From positions 1 through 19,057 of the forward strand of contig JAOAKE010000012.1 of NCBI GenBank assembly GCA_026413805.1: a stretch of 19,057 nucleotides of DNA. Reading direction: 5' to 3'. A program made the translations under genes and the position numbers. Numbering within the stretch: position 1 is the stretch's first letter; every line of letters starts with the position of its first letter. The stretch is from Microcaldota archaeon. Its GTDB lineage: Archaea; Micrarchaeota; Micrarchaeia; Anstonellales; Anstonellaceae. Positions 1 to 7,349 of this stretch are shown here, in pieces. The notes below the pieces were generated by a model. It saw only the letters and a list, made by a program, of their open reading frames with translations. It did not search any database and was not told the DNA's origin.

Positions 1-348
1 GGAGATGGACACCAGAAGAAGTCATATCTCTTCGTTGAAGATGCGATTAGTGCTACTTTATTAGCATGTGAAAAACAGAAACGCAACTTTGAAGTTTATA
101 ATGTTGGCAGCGGCACTGCATACTCTGTAAATCACATAGCTAAGATAATGTGTGCACAGATGGGAATAAAGCCGAAATTTATTTACACTGGTGGTTTAAG
201 AGGGTGGGATGGAGATGTTACTAGGATGTTTCTTGATACAAGAAAAATAAGGAGCTTAGGGTGGAATGAAAGAGTAAATATAAAAGAAGGGTTAAGACGG
301 TACATTAGATGGCTGAGCCAAAATTATAATTTCAAGGCTAATAATTAA
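1..348 (+). CDS. NAD-dependent sugar epimerase/dehydratase, C-terminal part (5' end outside window)
   Basis: The frame is open from base 1 and ends at TAA 346-348, giving the last 115 residues of an extended short-chain dehydrogenase. It starts at GDGHQKKSYLFVEDAI, which matches the family's GDG-x-x-x-R-x-F-V-x-V-x-D segment. That segment is followed by YNVGSG (typical YNIGSG) and a C-terminal helix with DTRKIRSLGW, like the usual D-x-x-K-A-x-x-x-L-G-W. Family members interconvert or dehydrate nucleotide sugars in the cytoplasm with bound NAD. The catalytic Tyr-x-x-x-Lys and the Rossmann glycine motif lie outside the window, so the substrate cannot be judged. The stretch is visibly richer in A and T than the genes after it. 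The flippase downstream fits a surface-glycan role. Confidence 0.8.
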   Translation, partial: GDGHQKKSYLFVEDAISATLLACEKQKRNFEVYNVGSGTAYSVNHIAKIMCAQMGIKPKFIYTGGLRGWDGDVTRMFLDTRKIRSLGWNERVNIKEGLRRYIRWLSQNYNFKANN

Positions 349-444
349 AGTAGCAATTCTATTCTCAAAAAATTATTTTTAGCTATCGATTTCAACAGTA
401 ATTAGACCTCCTTCTTACAAGGGCCATAAACTAGAAAGCTCGGA

Positions 445-455
445 CCCCTTCGGGG
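445..455. other. small CCCC/GGGG hairpin with UUC(G) loop
   Basis: CCCC at 445-448 and GGGG at 452-455 close a three-base loop. Read another way, this is a 3-bp stem on a UUCG tetraloop. It sits in the 191-base gap between the truncated epimerase and the flippase, upstream of the flippase promoter, with no T-run after it. It could be an RNA stem at the end of the upstream transcript or chance. Apart from the promoter, I see no gene or tRNA in this gap. Confidence 0.3.
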
Positions 456-510
456 ATAGGAAGTTTAACGATAGATTTGCAGCACCTATGTTCTAAAAAG
501 ACTTCACATG

Positions 511-517
511 TTATAAA
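511..517 (+). promoter_or_regulatory. TATA box for the flippase gene (leaderless)
   Basis: TTATAAA is centred at 514, 26 nt before the ATG at 540. This is the distance at which archaeal RNA polymerase starts, so transcription should begin at or within a base or two of the start codon. No Shine-Dalgarno is visible before 540, which agrees with a leaderless mRNA. The site also argues against the upstream in-frame start at 477. Confidence 0.6.
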
Positions 518-539
518 CCTCGCCACATATGTTAACCGT

Positions 540-2186
540 ATGGAAGATGAAACATTGACCACGTCCTCAGAAGTTGCAAGGGGCACCGCCTGGTCTCTTC
601 TTGGGAATTTAATAGTAAAGGCAGCCGGCTTTTTTTATGTAATATATGTGGCGCGGACAGTGGCGCAGCAGGATGTTGGCGCTTTTTACCTCTCCTTAGG
701 GATTCTGGGTTTTTTCGGCGCTTGGAGAGACCTTGGGCTTCCAAGCGCATTAATTAGGTATGTCCCTTATTTTGAGGGAAGGCGCCAGTTCGCAAAAATA
801 AAAGACCTCTTCAAGTACACCCTTGCGATAAATTCACTAATCGGCATTGCCCTAACAGCAGCAGTTTGGATGGCGGCGGATTGGATTGCAGATTTTTACA
901 AAAATGCCCTACTTGCAGATGCATTAAGGTTTCTTTGCTTTTTTATGCTTATTGAAAGTGTTTTCAAGGTTGGGAACTTCTTCCTCCAAGGGAGGCGCGA
1001 CATAAAGTCCATGCAGATGATGACCTCTCTTCAGAATGTTCTCAAGCTGGTATTTACAGTGGCTTTCTTTGAGCTTTTCGGGGCATCGCTCTTTTGGCTC
1101 TCAGCAGCATTTCTTTTGTCGCATGCAGTCTCAATTGCTTGGTTTTCCCCAAAGATAATCAGTGATTTTAGAAAAACTCCTTATTATGGAGATGGACTTT
1201 CTTTCAGGGATCTGTTGCTCCAAATCGCCCCATTTGGGCTGGTTTTAAGCATTATACAGATGATCTCTTTTCTTGTAGCATATTCGGACAGGCTGATGAT
1301 AGGCTATTTTTTCAGTCCTGAGCATGCCAACCAAGCGATTGCGATTTATTCGCTTGCAACCCTTCTAGCAGTTAACCTGATGGTTTTCCCAGGCTCGGTC
1401 GGAAACATCTTCATGCCAATGGTTTCAAGGCTGTTTGCAGTCAAGAAGATGGACTCTATAAGAAAAGTGATGGCAACCTCGCAACGGTGGATGCTTTTTG
1501 CCACCCTCCCATTTGCCATTGTAATGATGGGCTTTGCAGGAGAGATGATAACTATTCTATATGGAGAGGCATATTCTGGCGGTGCAAGCGCAATGCTTCT
1601 TTTTACTGCTGGTCTGCTTTTCTCATCTTTTACCTACACGATAGCACTTACATTGGCAGGAATGCGGCTTGTAAATCTGGAATTCAAGATAGTGGTCTTG
1701 ATGGGCATAACAAACGTCGTCCTTAACTTCTTGTTAATACCAATTATGGGGATTGATGGAGCGGCGCTTGCTTCAGCATTGAGCTTTGCGCTTGCAAGCG
1801 CGCTCTTTATCTACTATGGAAAGAAAATAATCGGCTTTGAGCCGCCTTTTGGAGCTTACAAGATAGTTGCTGCTGCCTTGGTTGTTTTAGCCATAATTTA
1901 TCTCTTAAAGCCAACCATCTTGTCGGTTGCTTCTGCCTTGCCAATAATCGGAAGCGGAGAGGCAGGCATTTACCTTACAAAGGTGTTAAAGTTCGGCTTT
2001 ATTGGGCTGATCGTTGCTGTCTCGGGAGGAGTGTTTGCTGCCCTATGCCTTGCGCTGCGATGCTTTGAAAAGGAAGATGTTGCCATAATGGAGAGGGCTG
2101 CCCGAAAAGCGAAAATCCCTGAGATATTCATAGGGCTTGCAAATAGGATTGTTTTATATGGAATTCCGAAAGAAAGAAGAAGGTAA
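540..2186 (+). CDS. Wzx/MATE-like polysaccharide (lipid-linked oligosaccharide) flippase
   Basis: This is a 548-residue integral membrane protein with about 12-14 hydrophobic segments. It opens with a short polar N-terminus and then a helix beginning SSEVARGTAWSLLGN, typical of the polysaccharide-biosynthesis exporter family (Wzx/RfbX, MOP superfamily). Such proteins move polyprenyl-linked glycans from the cytoplasmic to the outer face of the membrane. I chose ATG 540 over an open in-frame TTG at 477. The first 21 residues of the longer form do not look like this family, and a TATA box at 511-517 places the transcript start at the ATG. The C-terminal part has a charged stretch after the last helix. 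The stop lies 12 bases before the phosphomutase start, so the two are probably co-transcribed. Substrate unknown; the neighbouring sugar genes suggest a GlcNAc/ManNAc-containing glycan. Confidence 0.85.
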   Translation: MEDETLTTSSEVARGTAWSLLGNLIVKAAGFFYVIYVARTVAQQDVGAFYLSLGILGFFGAWRDLGLPSALIRYVPYFEGRRQFAKIKDLFKYTLAINSLIGIALTAAVWMAADWIADFYKNALLADALRFLCFFMLIESVFKVGNFFLQGRRDIKSMQMMTSLQNVLKLVFTVAFFELFGASLFWLSAAFLLSHAVSIAWFSPKIISDFRKTPYYGDGLSFRDLLLQIAPFGLVLSIIQMISFLVAYSDRLMIGYFFSPEHANQAIAIYSLATLLAVNLMVFPGSVGNIFMPMVSRLFAVKKMDSIRKVMATSQRWMLFATLPFAIVMMGFAGEMITILYGEAYSGGASAMLLFTAGLLFSSFTYTIALTLAGMRLVNLEFKIVVLMGITNVVLNFLLIPIMGIDGAALASALSFALASALFIYYGKKIIGFEPPFGAYKIVAAALVVLAIIYLLKPTILSVASALPIIGSGEAGIYLTKVLKFGFIGLIVAVSGGVFAALCLALRCFEKEDVAIMERAARKAKIPEIFIGLANRIVLYGIPKERRR

Positions 2187-2198
2187 AGAGGCAGTTGC

Positions 2199-3563
2199 AT
2201 GTCCCTTTTTGGAACAAACGGCGTCCGCGGAAAAATTGACTTTCTTACCCCTCAGCTTGCCTTTGACCTGGCCGCTTCCTTTGCAAGCTGGTGCCAAGCA
2301 AATAGAATTGTGCTTGCCCGCGACATGCGCATGACTTCACCGATGCTTCACTGCGCGGCTCAAGCAGGGATAATGTCTGCGGGAAAGGATGTGCTGGACT
2401 TGGGGCTTGTTTCCTCCCCAGTTGCAGAGTGGGCGCTTGAAAAAAATAAGGCAGGCGGGCTGATTATCGTCACTGCCTCGCACAACCCGCCTGAATGGAA
2501 TGCGCTAAAATTTGTAGACGAAAGGGGCGTGGCAATTTCAAAGGAGCGAGGGGCAGAAATAGAGAAAATGGCGGTTGGAAAGAAGTATAGAAGGGCGGAA
2601 TGGAGCCATGTTGGGAAAAAAACAGAATTGGCTGGTGCAACCTTGGAGCATGCAAAAGCAGTAGTGAGCAGGGTAGATGCAGAAAAAATAAAGAAAAGAA
2701 GGCTTCGCGTCGCCCTTGACTTTGGAAACGGGACTTCAGCCCTTTCAAGGGGGGTTTTTGAAGGGCTTGGCTGCGAGGTGCTTGCCCTAAATGAAAAGAT
2801 AGACGGCACTTTCCCTGGCAGGCTGTCAGAGCCAGCAGAAGCAAATGTCCAGGAGCTTTTGAAAGCTGTAAAGCTCCACTCGTGTGATTTTGGGGTGGCT
2901 TGGGACGGCGATTCTGACAGGGTGATTTTTGTAGATGAAAAAGGCAGCTGGATTGTTGGCGACAAGGGATTTGCCATTTCTGCAAAACAGGCTTGTAAGG
3001 AAGCGAAAGGGCAGAAAGAAAAATTTGTGGTGACCACTGTTGCCACCAGCCGAGCAGTGGAAGATGCCTGCGCAGAATTTGGCGCAAGGACAATATACAC
3101 AAAGGTTGGGGCGCCCTACCTGTCTGAGAAGATGGCGGAACTCGGCGCAAGGGCGGTCTCTGGAGGCGAGGAGGTAGGAGGCATAATATGGCCGCGCTTT
3201 TCTCTTGCAAAGGATGGCATATTCGCTGCTGCGAAAATGTGCGAGATGGTCTGCGAACGGAAATTAAGCGAGCTTGTGGCAGGGCTGCCGCTTTATTACA
3301 ACTCAAAGGCAAAACCTGAAGTTGCAGGCGAAGGCGCAAAGCAGAAGGGGCTAGAGGCTGCAAGAAAATATGCCGAAAAAAGCGGTGGGAGGCTAACCTT
3401 GATTGACGGGGTGCGCGTGGATTTTGAGGAGGGCTGGGTAATTGTGCGGGCTTCAGGAACTGAAAATGCGATGCGGATTTTTGCCGAGGCGAAGAGCCAA
3501 AAGAGAGCAGATGAGCTCATGAAAGAATATAAAGGAGTAGTTGAAGAAGCACTCAAAGGCTGA
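2199..3563 (+). CDS. glmM: phosphoglucosamine mutase / phosphomannomutase family enzyme
   Basis: This 454-residue alpha-D-phosphohexomutase has the full family signature set. The N-terminus is LFGTNGVRG. The phosphoserine loop TASHNP has its catalytic Ser at residue 94. The Mg-binding loop is DGDSDR at 236-241, the sugar-specificity loop GGEEVGG at 322-328, and the C-terminal phosphate-binding loop RASGTE at 417-422. The enzyme moves phosphate between C6 and C1 of hexose or glucosamine phosphate in the cytoplasm. The loop GGEEVGG differs from the commoner GEXSGH, so substrate choice between glucosamine and mannose/glucose is uncertain. The neighbouring UDP-GlcNAc 2-epimerase (5 bases downstream) favours the glucosamine route to UDP-GlcNAc. 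The ATG at 2199 starts the conserved motif directly and is preceded by AGAGG. Long antisense open frames exist over it but have no family signature. Confidence 0.85.
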   Translation: MSLFGTNGVRGKIDFLTPQLAFDLAASFASWCQANRIVLARDMRMTSPMLHCAAQAGIMSAGKDVLDLGLVSSPVAEWALEKNKAGGLIIVTASHNPPEWNALKFVDERGVAISKERGAEIEKMAVGKKYRRAEWSHVGKKTELAGATLEHAKAVVSRVDAEKIKKRRLRVALDFGNGTSALSRGVFEGLGCEVLALNEKIDGTFPGRLSEPAEANVQELLKAVKLHSCDFGVAWDGDSDRVIFVDEKGSWIVGDKGFAISAKQACKEAKGQKEKFVVTTVATSRAVEDACAEFGARTIYTKVGAPYLSEKMAELGARAVSGGEEVGGIIWPRFSLAKDGIFAAAKMCEMVCERKLSELVAGLPLYYNSKAKPEVAGEGAKQKGLEAARKYAEKSGGRLTLIDGVRVDFEEGWVIVRASGTENAMRIFAEAKSQKRADELMKEYKGVVEEALKG

Positions 3564-3568
3564 GATTT

Positions 3569-4705
3569 ATGAAAATAATTCACGCTTTTGGAAGCCGAGC
3601 CTGTGCCATCAAGATGGCTCCTCTTATTAAAGAGGGGATGGCGCGTGGGCACAACAACATTGTTGTTTGGAGCGGACAGCACTATGACGACAACCTCTAC
3701 CGCGACCTATTTGACGACTTGGAAATCCCAAGACCTGACTATGACATTGAGGCAAAGGGCACTGCTTGTGAGATTGGGGCAAAGATACTTGTAGAGTTTG
3801 AAAAAATCTGCAAAAAAGAAAAGCCAGATATTGTGCTAACCCATGGGGACACTTTTACAGCCATGTTCTTTTCCCAGGCAGCGGCTCTTTCCCTTGTCCC
3901 TGTAGGGCACGTTGAAGCAGGCTTGCGGACCTACTCATGGGAGCCCTTTCCAGAACAAATCTGCACCAAAACATCTGACGCCTGCTCTGCCCTCTTTTTT
4001 GCGCCAACTGAGAAAAACAAAAAAGACCTGCTTTCAGAACACGTCCCAGAAGACAGGATTTTTGTAGTCGGAAACAGCGTGGTAGATGCTGCTCTAAGGC
4101 ACTCAGAGCTTGCAAAAAAGAAGAGCAGGATATTGGAGCGGTTTAAGGTTAAGCGCCCTTTTGTCTTTTGGTCTTGCCACAGAAAAGAAAACCTGCTGTC
4201 TGAAAAAAGGATGCGCGGAATATTTGATTCGCTTCTTGAATTGAGCGAGGTGAATTTTTTCTGCTCAGTGCTTCCTTCAACGCAAAACGCCGCTGAAAAA
4301 TATAGCTATGCCCCTAGGCTTAAAGCTGCAAGGCACATCTATTGGGAACCTTGCCTGCCGAAATACACCGATTCGCTGAGGCTCATGCTGGAAGCAGACT
4401 TGGTGCTGACAGATTCAGGGGGCATGCAGGAGGAGTGCGCTGCCCTGCACATTCCTTGCCTTACCCTGCGCTATGTGACAGACAGGCCAGAATCGGTTGA
4501 GGCAGGCGCAAACAAATGCATTGGATGTGAAAAGGAGAACATAATGAAAGAGGCTCGGCTTGTGCTGAACAACAAGGAAGTTGCTGACAGGATGCGAAGG
4601 GCTAAAAACCCGTATGGGGATGGAAAAACTTCGCAGAGGATATTTGATATAATAGAAAAATTTGAGGGAAAAATGGAGCGGTGGGAAAAAGAAATTAGAA
4701 GATAG
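3569..4705 (+). CDS. wecB: UDP-N-acetylglucosamine 2-epimerase (non-hydrolysing)
   Basis: This 378-residue enzyme interconverts UDP-GlcNAc and UDP-ManNAc. Residues matching the known catalytic set of E. coli WecB are present: Arg10 and Lys15 in the N-terminal loop, Asp94 in HGDT, Glu116 in HVEAGLRT, Glu129 in FPEQ, and His204 in CHRKEN. The UDP-binding segment DSGGMQEE and the later TDRPES motif are also clear. The N-terminal loop reads GSRACAIKMAP where most members have GTRPEAIKMAP, so the Pro-Glu pair is replaced by Ala-Cys. The start ATG lies 5 bases after the mutase stop, so the genes are translationally close. The gene ends 5 bases before the stop of a convergent minus-strand gene. It probably provides ManNAc for a surface glycan. 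Confidence 0.9.
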   Translation: MKIIHAFGSRACAIKMAPLIKEGMARGHNNIVVWSGQHYDDNLYRDLFDDLEIPRPDYDIEAKGTACEIGAKILVEFEKICKKEKPDIVLTHGDTFTAMFFSQAAALSLVPVGHVEAGLRTYSWEPFPEQICTKTSDACSALFFAPTEKNKKDLLSEHVPEDRIFVVGNSVVDAALRHSELAKKKSRILERFKVKRPFVFWSCHRKENLLSEKRMRGIFDSLLELSEVNFFCSVLPSTQNAAEKYSYAPRLKAARHIYWEPCLPKYTDSLRLMLEADLVLTDSGGMQEECAALHIPCLTLRYVTDRPESVEAGANKCIGCEKENIMKEARLVLNNKEVADRMRRAKNPYGDGKTSQRIFDIIEKFEGKMERWEKEIRR

Positions 4706-4710
4706 GCTGC

Positions 4711-5121
4711 CTATGCGCCAAGGAGGTTGTCAAGAGAGGCAGTCCTTCTAAAATCGATGGCAACTTGCTCAAGGACTCTTTTTAGATTTTCAATTTCGCT
4801 GTTATTACTAGAACCACCAGAGGCTGGGCTGTTTGCAATGGGGGGATTCTTTTTAGAGGCATCCAGCAAGCGCTGGCCTCCATTGAAAAAAACCTCAAAC
4901 TCGGCCGAGCGAACCTTTGCGCTATAGAGTCCGTTCATAGCACTATCGATAGCTGCTGACCTATCTGGAAAGTTGCTTGGAGTAGTCTTGATTATCTTCT
5001 TCACTGCCCTGCAAACTCGCATGTAATTGTCGGGCCTTAGGTGCTGTTTTAAAGTATCTATTTTATTTGCAGCTACCTCTGCAGGATGCTTTGCTTGCAT
5101 CATAAATGGTTTGGAAGGCAT
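4711..5121 (-). CDS. small hypothetical protein, unrecognised
   Basis: This 136-residue soluble protein matches no family I can name. The N-terminal two thirds (about 1-85) look helical and basic, with no membrane segment or signal peptide. A Pro/Ser/Gly/Asn-rich linker (about 95-109, containing SPASGGSSNNSE) leads to a short amphipathic C-terminal helix, about 110-130. The gene is well supported as real by a strong Shine-Dalgarno: GAGGTG on the minus strand, complementary to 5127-5132, five bases before the ATG. It is transcribed divergently from the ACT-domain regulator across an AT-rich 74-base gap with TATA-like sequence, and converges on wecB with a 5-base gap. The two-domain, linker-joined layout could suit a protein that binds a partner or nucleic acid, but this is a guess. 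Confidence 0.65.
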   Translation of the reverse strand: MPSKPFMMQAKHPAEVAANKIDTLKQHLRPDNYMRVCRAVKKIIKTTPSNFPDRSAAIDSAMNGLYSAKVRSAEFEVFFNGGQRLLDASKKNPPIANSPASGGSSNNSEIENLKRVLEQVAIDFRRTASLDNLLGA

Positions 5122-5126
5122 GTTGG

Positions 5127-5132
5127 CACCTC
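5127..5132 (-). promoter_or_regulatory. strong Shine-Dalgarno of the small hypothetical gene
   Basis: The minus strand reads GAGGTG here, five bases before ATG 5121. It is complementary to the usual archaeal 16S 3' end (ATCACCTCC). It fixes the start of the 136-residue protein and argues that the frame is truly translated. Confidence 0.6.
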
Positions 5133-5141
5133 GGTTTCATG

Positions 5142-5170
5142 TCTATATTTATACATTTTTGTATATTTTA
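5142..5170. promoter_or_regulatory. divergent AT-rich promoter region
   Basis: The gap 5122-5195 holds a nearly pure A/T block with several TATA-like hexamers readable on both strands: TATATTTATA around 5143-5152 and TATATTTTA around 5162-5170. On the plus strand, a box near 5148 would start RNA near 5174, just before GAGGA 5178-5182 and the TTG start at 5196. On the minus strand, a box near 5165 would start RNA near 5139, keeping the GAGGTG site in the leader. The exact box in use cannot be told. Confidence 0.5.
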
Positions 5171-5195
5171 TGCTAATGAGGATTTTTAAGCATTA

Positions 5196-5711
5196 TTGAA
5201 CAAAAATGTCAATGTGCTTGGCTATTTGGAAGAGAGGTTTGCAGGCAACTATGCAAAGCTAAAGGTAGTTTCCAGCATGCTCAGGCTTGGCTTAAAAGTT
5301 GACAGGGCAGGAAGGATTTACTGTGGCGAAATTGAGCTTGCCCCTGCAAAAATGGGAAGGGCCCTGGGAGTAGATAGAAGGGTGGTAATTGAGACTGCAA
5401 AGCAAATTGCCGCTGACCCAGAGCTTTTCCCGATATTCTCATCCCTTCTTCCCACTGCAAATGTAAGCGGAGCTGCAAAATTTTTCGGCCACGATGTCAT
5501 TGAAATTGAGGCCAACCCATCATCAGTCGGGGTGGTGAATAAAGTGGCAGAGGTGCTTGCAAAAAACAAGGTGGTAATACGCCAAATAATTGCTGATGAC
5601 CCTGACTTATATCCTGAGCCAAAGATGCACTTGGTGGTGCAAGGCAGATTGCCCCAGAAGGTTATGGCTAAGCTTCGCGCTCTTGGGCTGGATTCGGTTT
5701 CTTTTAAATAG
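5196..5711 (+). CDS. predicted regulator of amino acid metabolism with ACT domain (COG2150-like)
   Basis: This 171-residue soluble protein resembles the archaeal family described as predicted regulator of amino acid metabolism with a C-terminal ACT domain. Residues about 45-75 hold a small helix-turn-helix-like part (ELAPAKMGRALGVDRRVVIE). Residues about 95-171 look like an ACT fold of beta-alpha-beta-beta-alpha-beta order, with HDVIEIEANPSSVGVVNKVA and later KMHLVVQGRLP. ACT domains bind small ligands, often amino acids. The effector and target are not evident here. The start is a TTG at 5196, with GAGGA at 5178-5182 about 13 bases upstream. The nearby ATG at 5176 runs into a stop at once. 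It is followed 29 bases later by the nucleotidyltransferase, possibly in one transcript. Confidence 0.7.
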   Translation: MNKNVNVLGYLEERFAGNYAKLKVVSSMLRLGLKVDRAGRIYCGEIELAPAKMGRALGVDRRVVIETAKQIAADPELFPIFSSLLPTANVSGAAKFFGHDVIEIEANPSSVGVVNKVAEVLAKNKVVIRQIIADDPDLYPEPKMHLVVQGRLPQKVMAKLRALGLDSVSFK

Positions 5712-5740
5712 GTTTGCAACTGAATAGAAGGGGTAATTTT

Positions 5741-6457
5741 ATGGTCAAGGCAGTTGTTTTATGCGGCGGCAAAGGCACTAGGCTGCGCCCATATACTTAC
5801 ACCATCCCAAAGCCGATGCTCCCTCTTGGAAAAAGGCCTATCTTGGAATATGTTCTGGGGAGCCTGAAGCGGGCGGGAATAACTGAAATTTACCTCACGG
5901 TTGGTTACCTTCATGAGCAGATTGAAAAATACTTCCGCGATGGGGAATGGCTTGGGCTCAAGCTCCATTACTCTGTTGAAACCGTAGAGCTTGGCACCGC
6001 AGGTTCGATAATCCCGCTTATGGAGAAGTTCAACGAAACCTTTGTGGTTATGATGGGCGACCACCTGTCAAATGTAGAGATTGACAAGATAGTGGAATTT
6101 CACAAAACGCGGGATGGGATTGCTACAATAGCGCTAAATAGGAAGGGCGTGCCCCTTGAGTATGGGGTTGCGGACATGGAAGGAGACAGGATTGTCAGAT
6201 TTCGCGAAAAGCCAATTGTAGAGAACCTTGTGAATGCAGGCGTCTATGTTTTTGAGCCCGAGATATTTGATTATATAAAGCCAAAGGATGACTTTGCTTC
6301 AGATGTCTTTCCACGCCTTTTGGCAGAGAAAAAGAGAATAAACGGATATGTCTTTTCAGACTACTGGCTGGACATAGGCAGGACAACTGACTATGAGCAC
6401 ATAAACCAGTTCATTTCTGTGATTGACCTTGTCAAAGCAACTGATGAAAAGAAGTAG
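5741..6457 (+). CDS. sugar-1-phosphate nucleotidyltransferase (NDP-sugar pyrophosphorylase)
   Basis: This 238-residue enzyme has a Rossmann-like nucleotidyltransferase fold. The N-terminal signature GGKGTRLRP (residues 9-17) is followed by PKPMLP (24-29), where the Lys contacts the phosphates. MMGDHLSN holds the metal-binding Asp, and the C-terminal part has FREKP, NAGVYVF and DYWLDIGRTTDY. Members join NTP and sugar-1-phosphate to give NDP-sugar plus pyrophosphate. Similarity to RfbA, ManC and archaeal UDP-sugar enzymes does not fix the base or sugar. It lacks the C-terminal left-handed beta-helix of the bifunctional GlmU/Sac forms. ATG 5741 is chosen because AGAAGGGG (about 5726-5733) lies 7 bases before it and the family begins there. 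An in-frame open start at 5714 is disfavoured. The 3' end overlaps the convergent epimerase gene by 26 bases. Confidence 0.88.
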   Translation: MVKAVVLCGGKGTRLRPYTYTIPKPMLPLGKRPILEYVLGSLKRAGITEIYLTVGYLHEQIEKYFRDGEWLGLKLHYSVETVELGTAGSIIPLMEKFNETFVVMMGDHLSNVEIDKIVEFHKTRDGIATIALNRKGVPLEYGVADMEGDRIVRFREKPIVENLVNAGVYVFEPEIFDYIKPKDDFASDVFPRLLAEKKRINGYVFSDYWLDIGRTTDYEHINQFISVIDLVKATDEKK

Positions 6458-7349
6458 GCTTTGTTTTTAGCAATTCTTTTAGCCCCTCTTCCAGCCTGAC
6501 TTTTGGGTAGTAGCCTATCTTTCTTTTTGCAAGCGAAATATCTGCCACGCTCCGCATTATCTCGCCTTTTCTTTGAGGGAGAAATTGCGGAGTGCACGGC
6601 CTGCCTGCCACTTCGCACATTTTGTTGAGAAGCTCAATCACTTTTGTTTCCTTCCCAGAGCCAATATTGATAGGCGTATCAGAGGCTTCTGATTCAATGG
6701 CAAGGAGAAAGGCAGATGCCGCATCTTTCACATGGACAAAGTCGCGAGTCTGCCCTCCGTCCCCATAAATAATCGGCTGCTTCCCTTCTTGCAAGGCAGA
6801 GGCAAATTTTGCCACTACTCCTGAGTAAGGAGAGAGTGGGTTTTGCCCCTGCCCATAAACATTGAATAGCCGCAGCACCGTATTGTTCATCCCATAAAGC
6901 TTGCTATAAAGAATGACAAAGTGCTCGGCTGAAAGCTTGGATGTGCCGTATGGAGAAAGCGGGGCTGTGGGGTGAGATTCGGAAATTGGAAGATGCACTG
7001 GATTTCCATATACTGCCGCTGAAGAGGCAAAAACAACCCTGCTGACGCCTACACGGCGCGCGCACTCCAGAACATTCAGTGTTCCCTGCACATTCACCTG
7101 AAAGTCTGAAAATGGGTTGGATATTGAGGATTGGACGTCAATTAGCGCTGCAAGGTGTATTACACTCTCTGCTCCCTTAATCAGCCTTTCAAGCCTCGCA
7201 CAGTCAAGAACTGAGGCTCGGACAAATTCGGCTCGCGTTGCCAGTGGCGGAGGGGCGATGTCGATTATCCTGGCCTCTTTTCCTTTTTCATAAAGCTGCC
7301 TGCACACTTCAGAGCCTATGAAGCCTGAGCCACCGGTTACTACAATCAT
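6432..7349 (-). CDS. NAD-dependent nucleotide-sugar epimerase (GalE-like)
   Basis: This 305-residue extended SDR has an N-terminal NAD-binding motif TGGSGFIGS (5-13), an acidic residue at the end of beta-2 (RIIDIAPP), the active-site serine region FASSAAVYG (107-115) and the catalytic pair Tyr134-x-x-x-Lys138 in YGTSK. NVYGQGQNP and the GDGGQTRDFVHVKD segment are standard for UDP-glucose 4-epimerase-type enzymes. It most likely inverts C4 of a UDP-sugar such as UDP-Glc or UDP-GlcNAc. It is the last gene of the minus-strand operon. Its ATG shares the ATGA overlap with the stop of the upstream aglH-like gene, so the two are translationally coupled. The substrate cannot be fixed by reading. Confidence 0.88.
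   Translation of the reverse strand: MIVVTGGSGFIGSEVCRQLYEKGKEARIIDIAPPPLATRAEFVRASVLDCARLERLIKGAESVIHLAALIDVQSSISNPFSDFQVNVQGTLNVLECARRVGVSRVVFASSAAVYGNPVHLPISESHPTAPLSPYGTSKLSAEHFVILYSKLYGMNNTVLRLFNVYGQGQNPLSPYSGVVAKFASALQEGKQPIIYGDGGQTRDFVHVKDAASAFLLAIESEASDTPINIGSGKETKVIELLNKMCEVAGRPCTPQFLPQRKGEIMRSVADISLAKRKIGYYPKVRLEEGLKELLKTKPTSFHQLL

Noticed and set aside
455..466. 12-base match GATAGGAAGTTT also present at 18798-18809
   Set aside because: About ten 12-base repeats are expected by chance in 19 kb, and the flanks do not match.
349..510. Possible tRNA or small RNA in the gap before the flippase
   Set aside because: Only a 3-4 bp hairpin is seen; no cloverleaf, no T-loop consensus and no own promoter.
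2360..3363. Long antisense open frames (246 and 297 codons) opposite the phosphohexomutase
   Set aside because: They lie wholly within a well-supported gene, have skewed Ser/Pro/Leu composition typical of antisense frames, and show no family motif.
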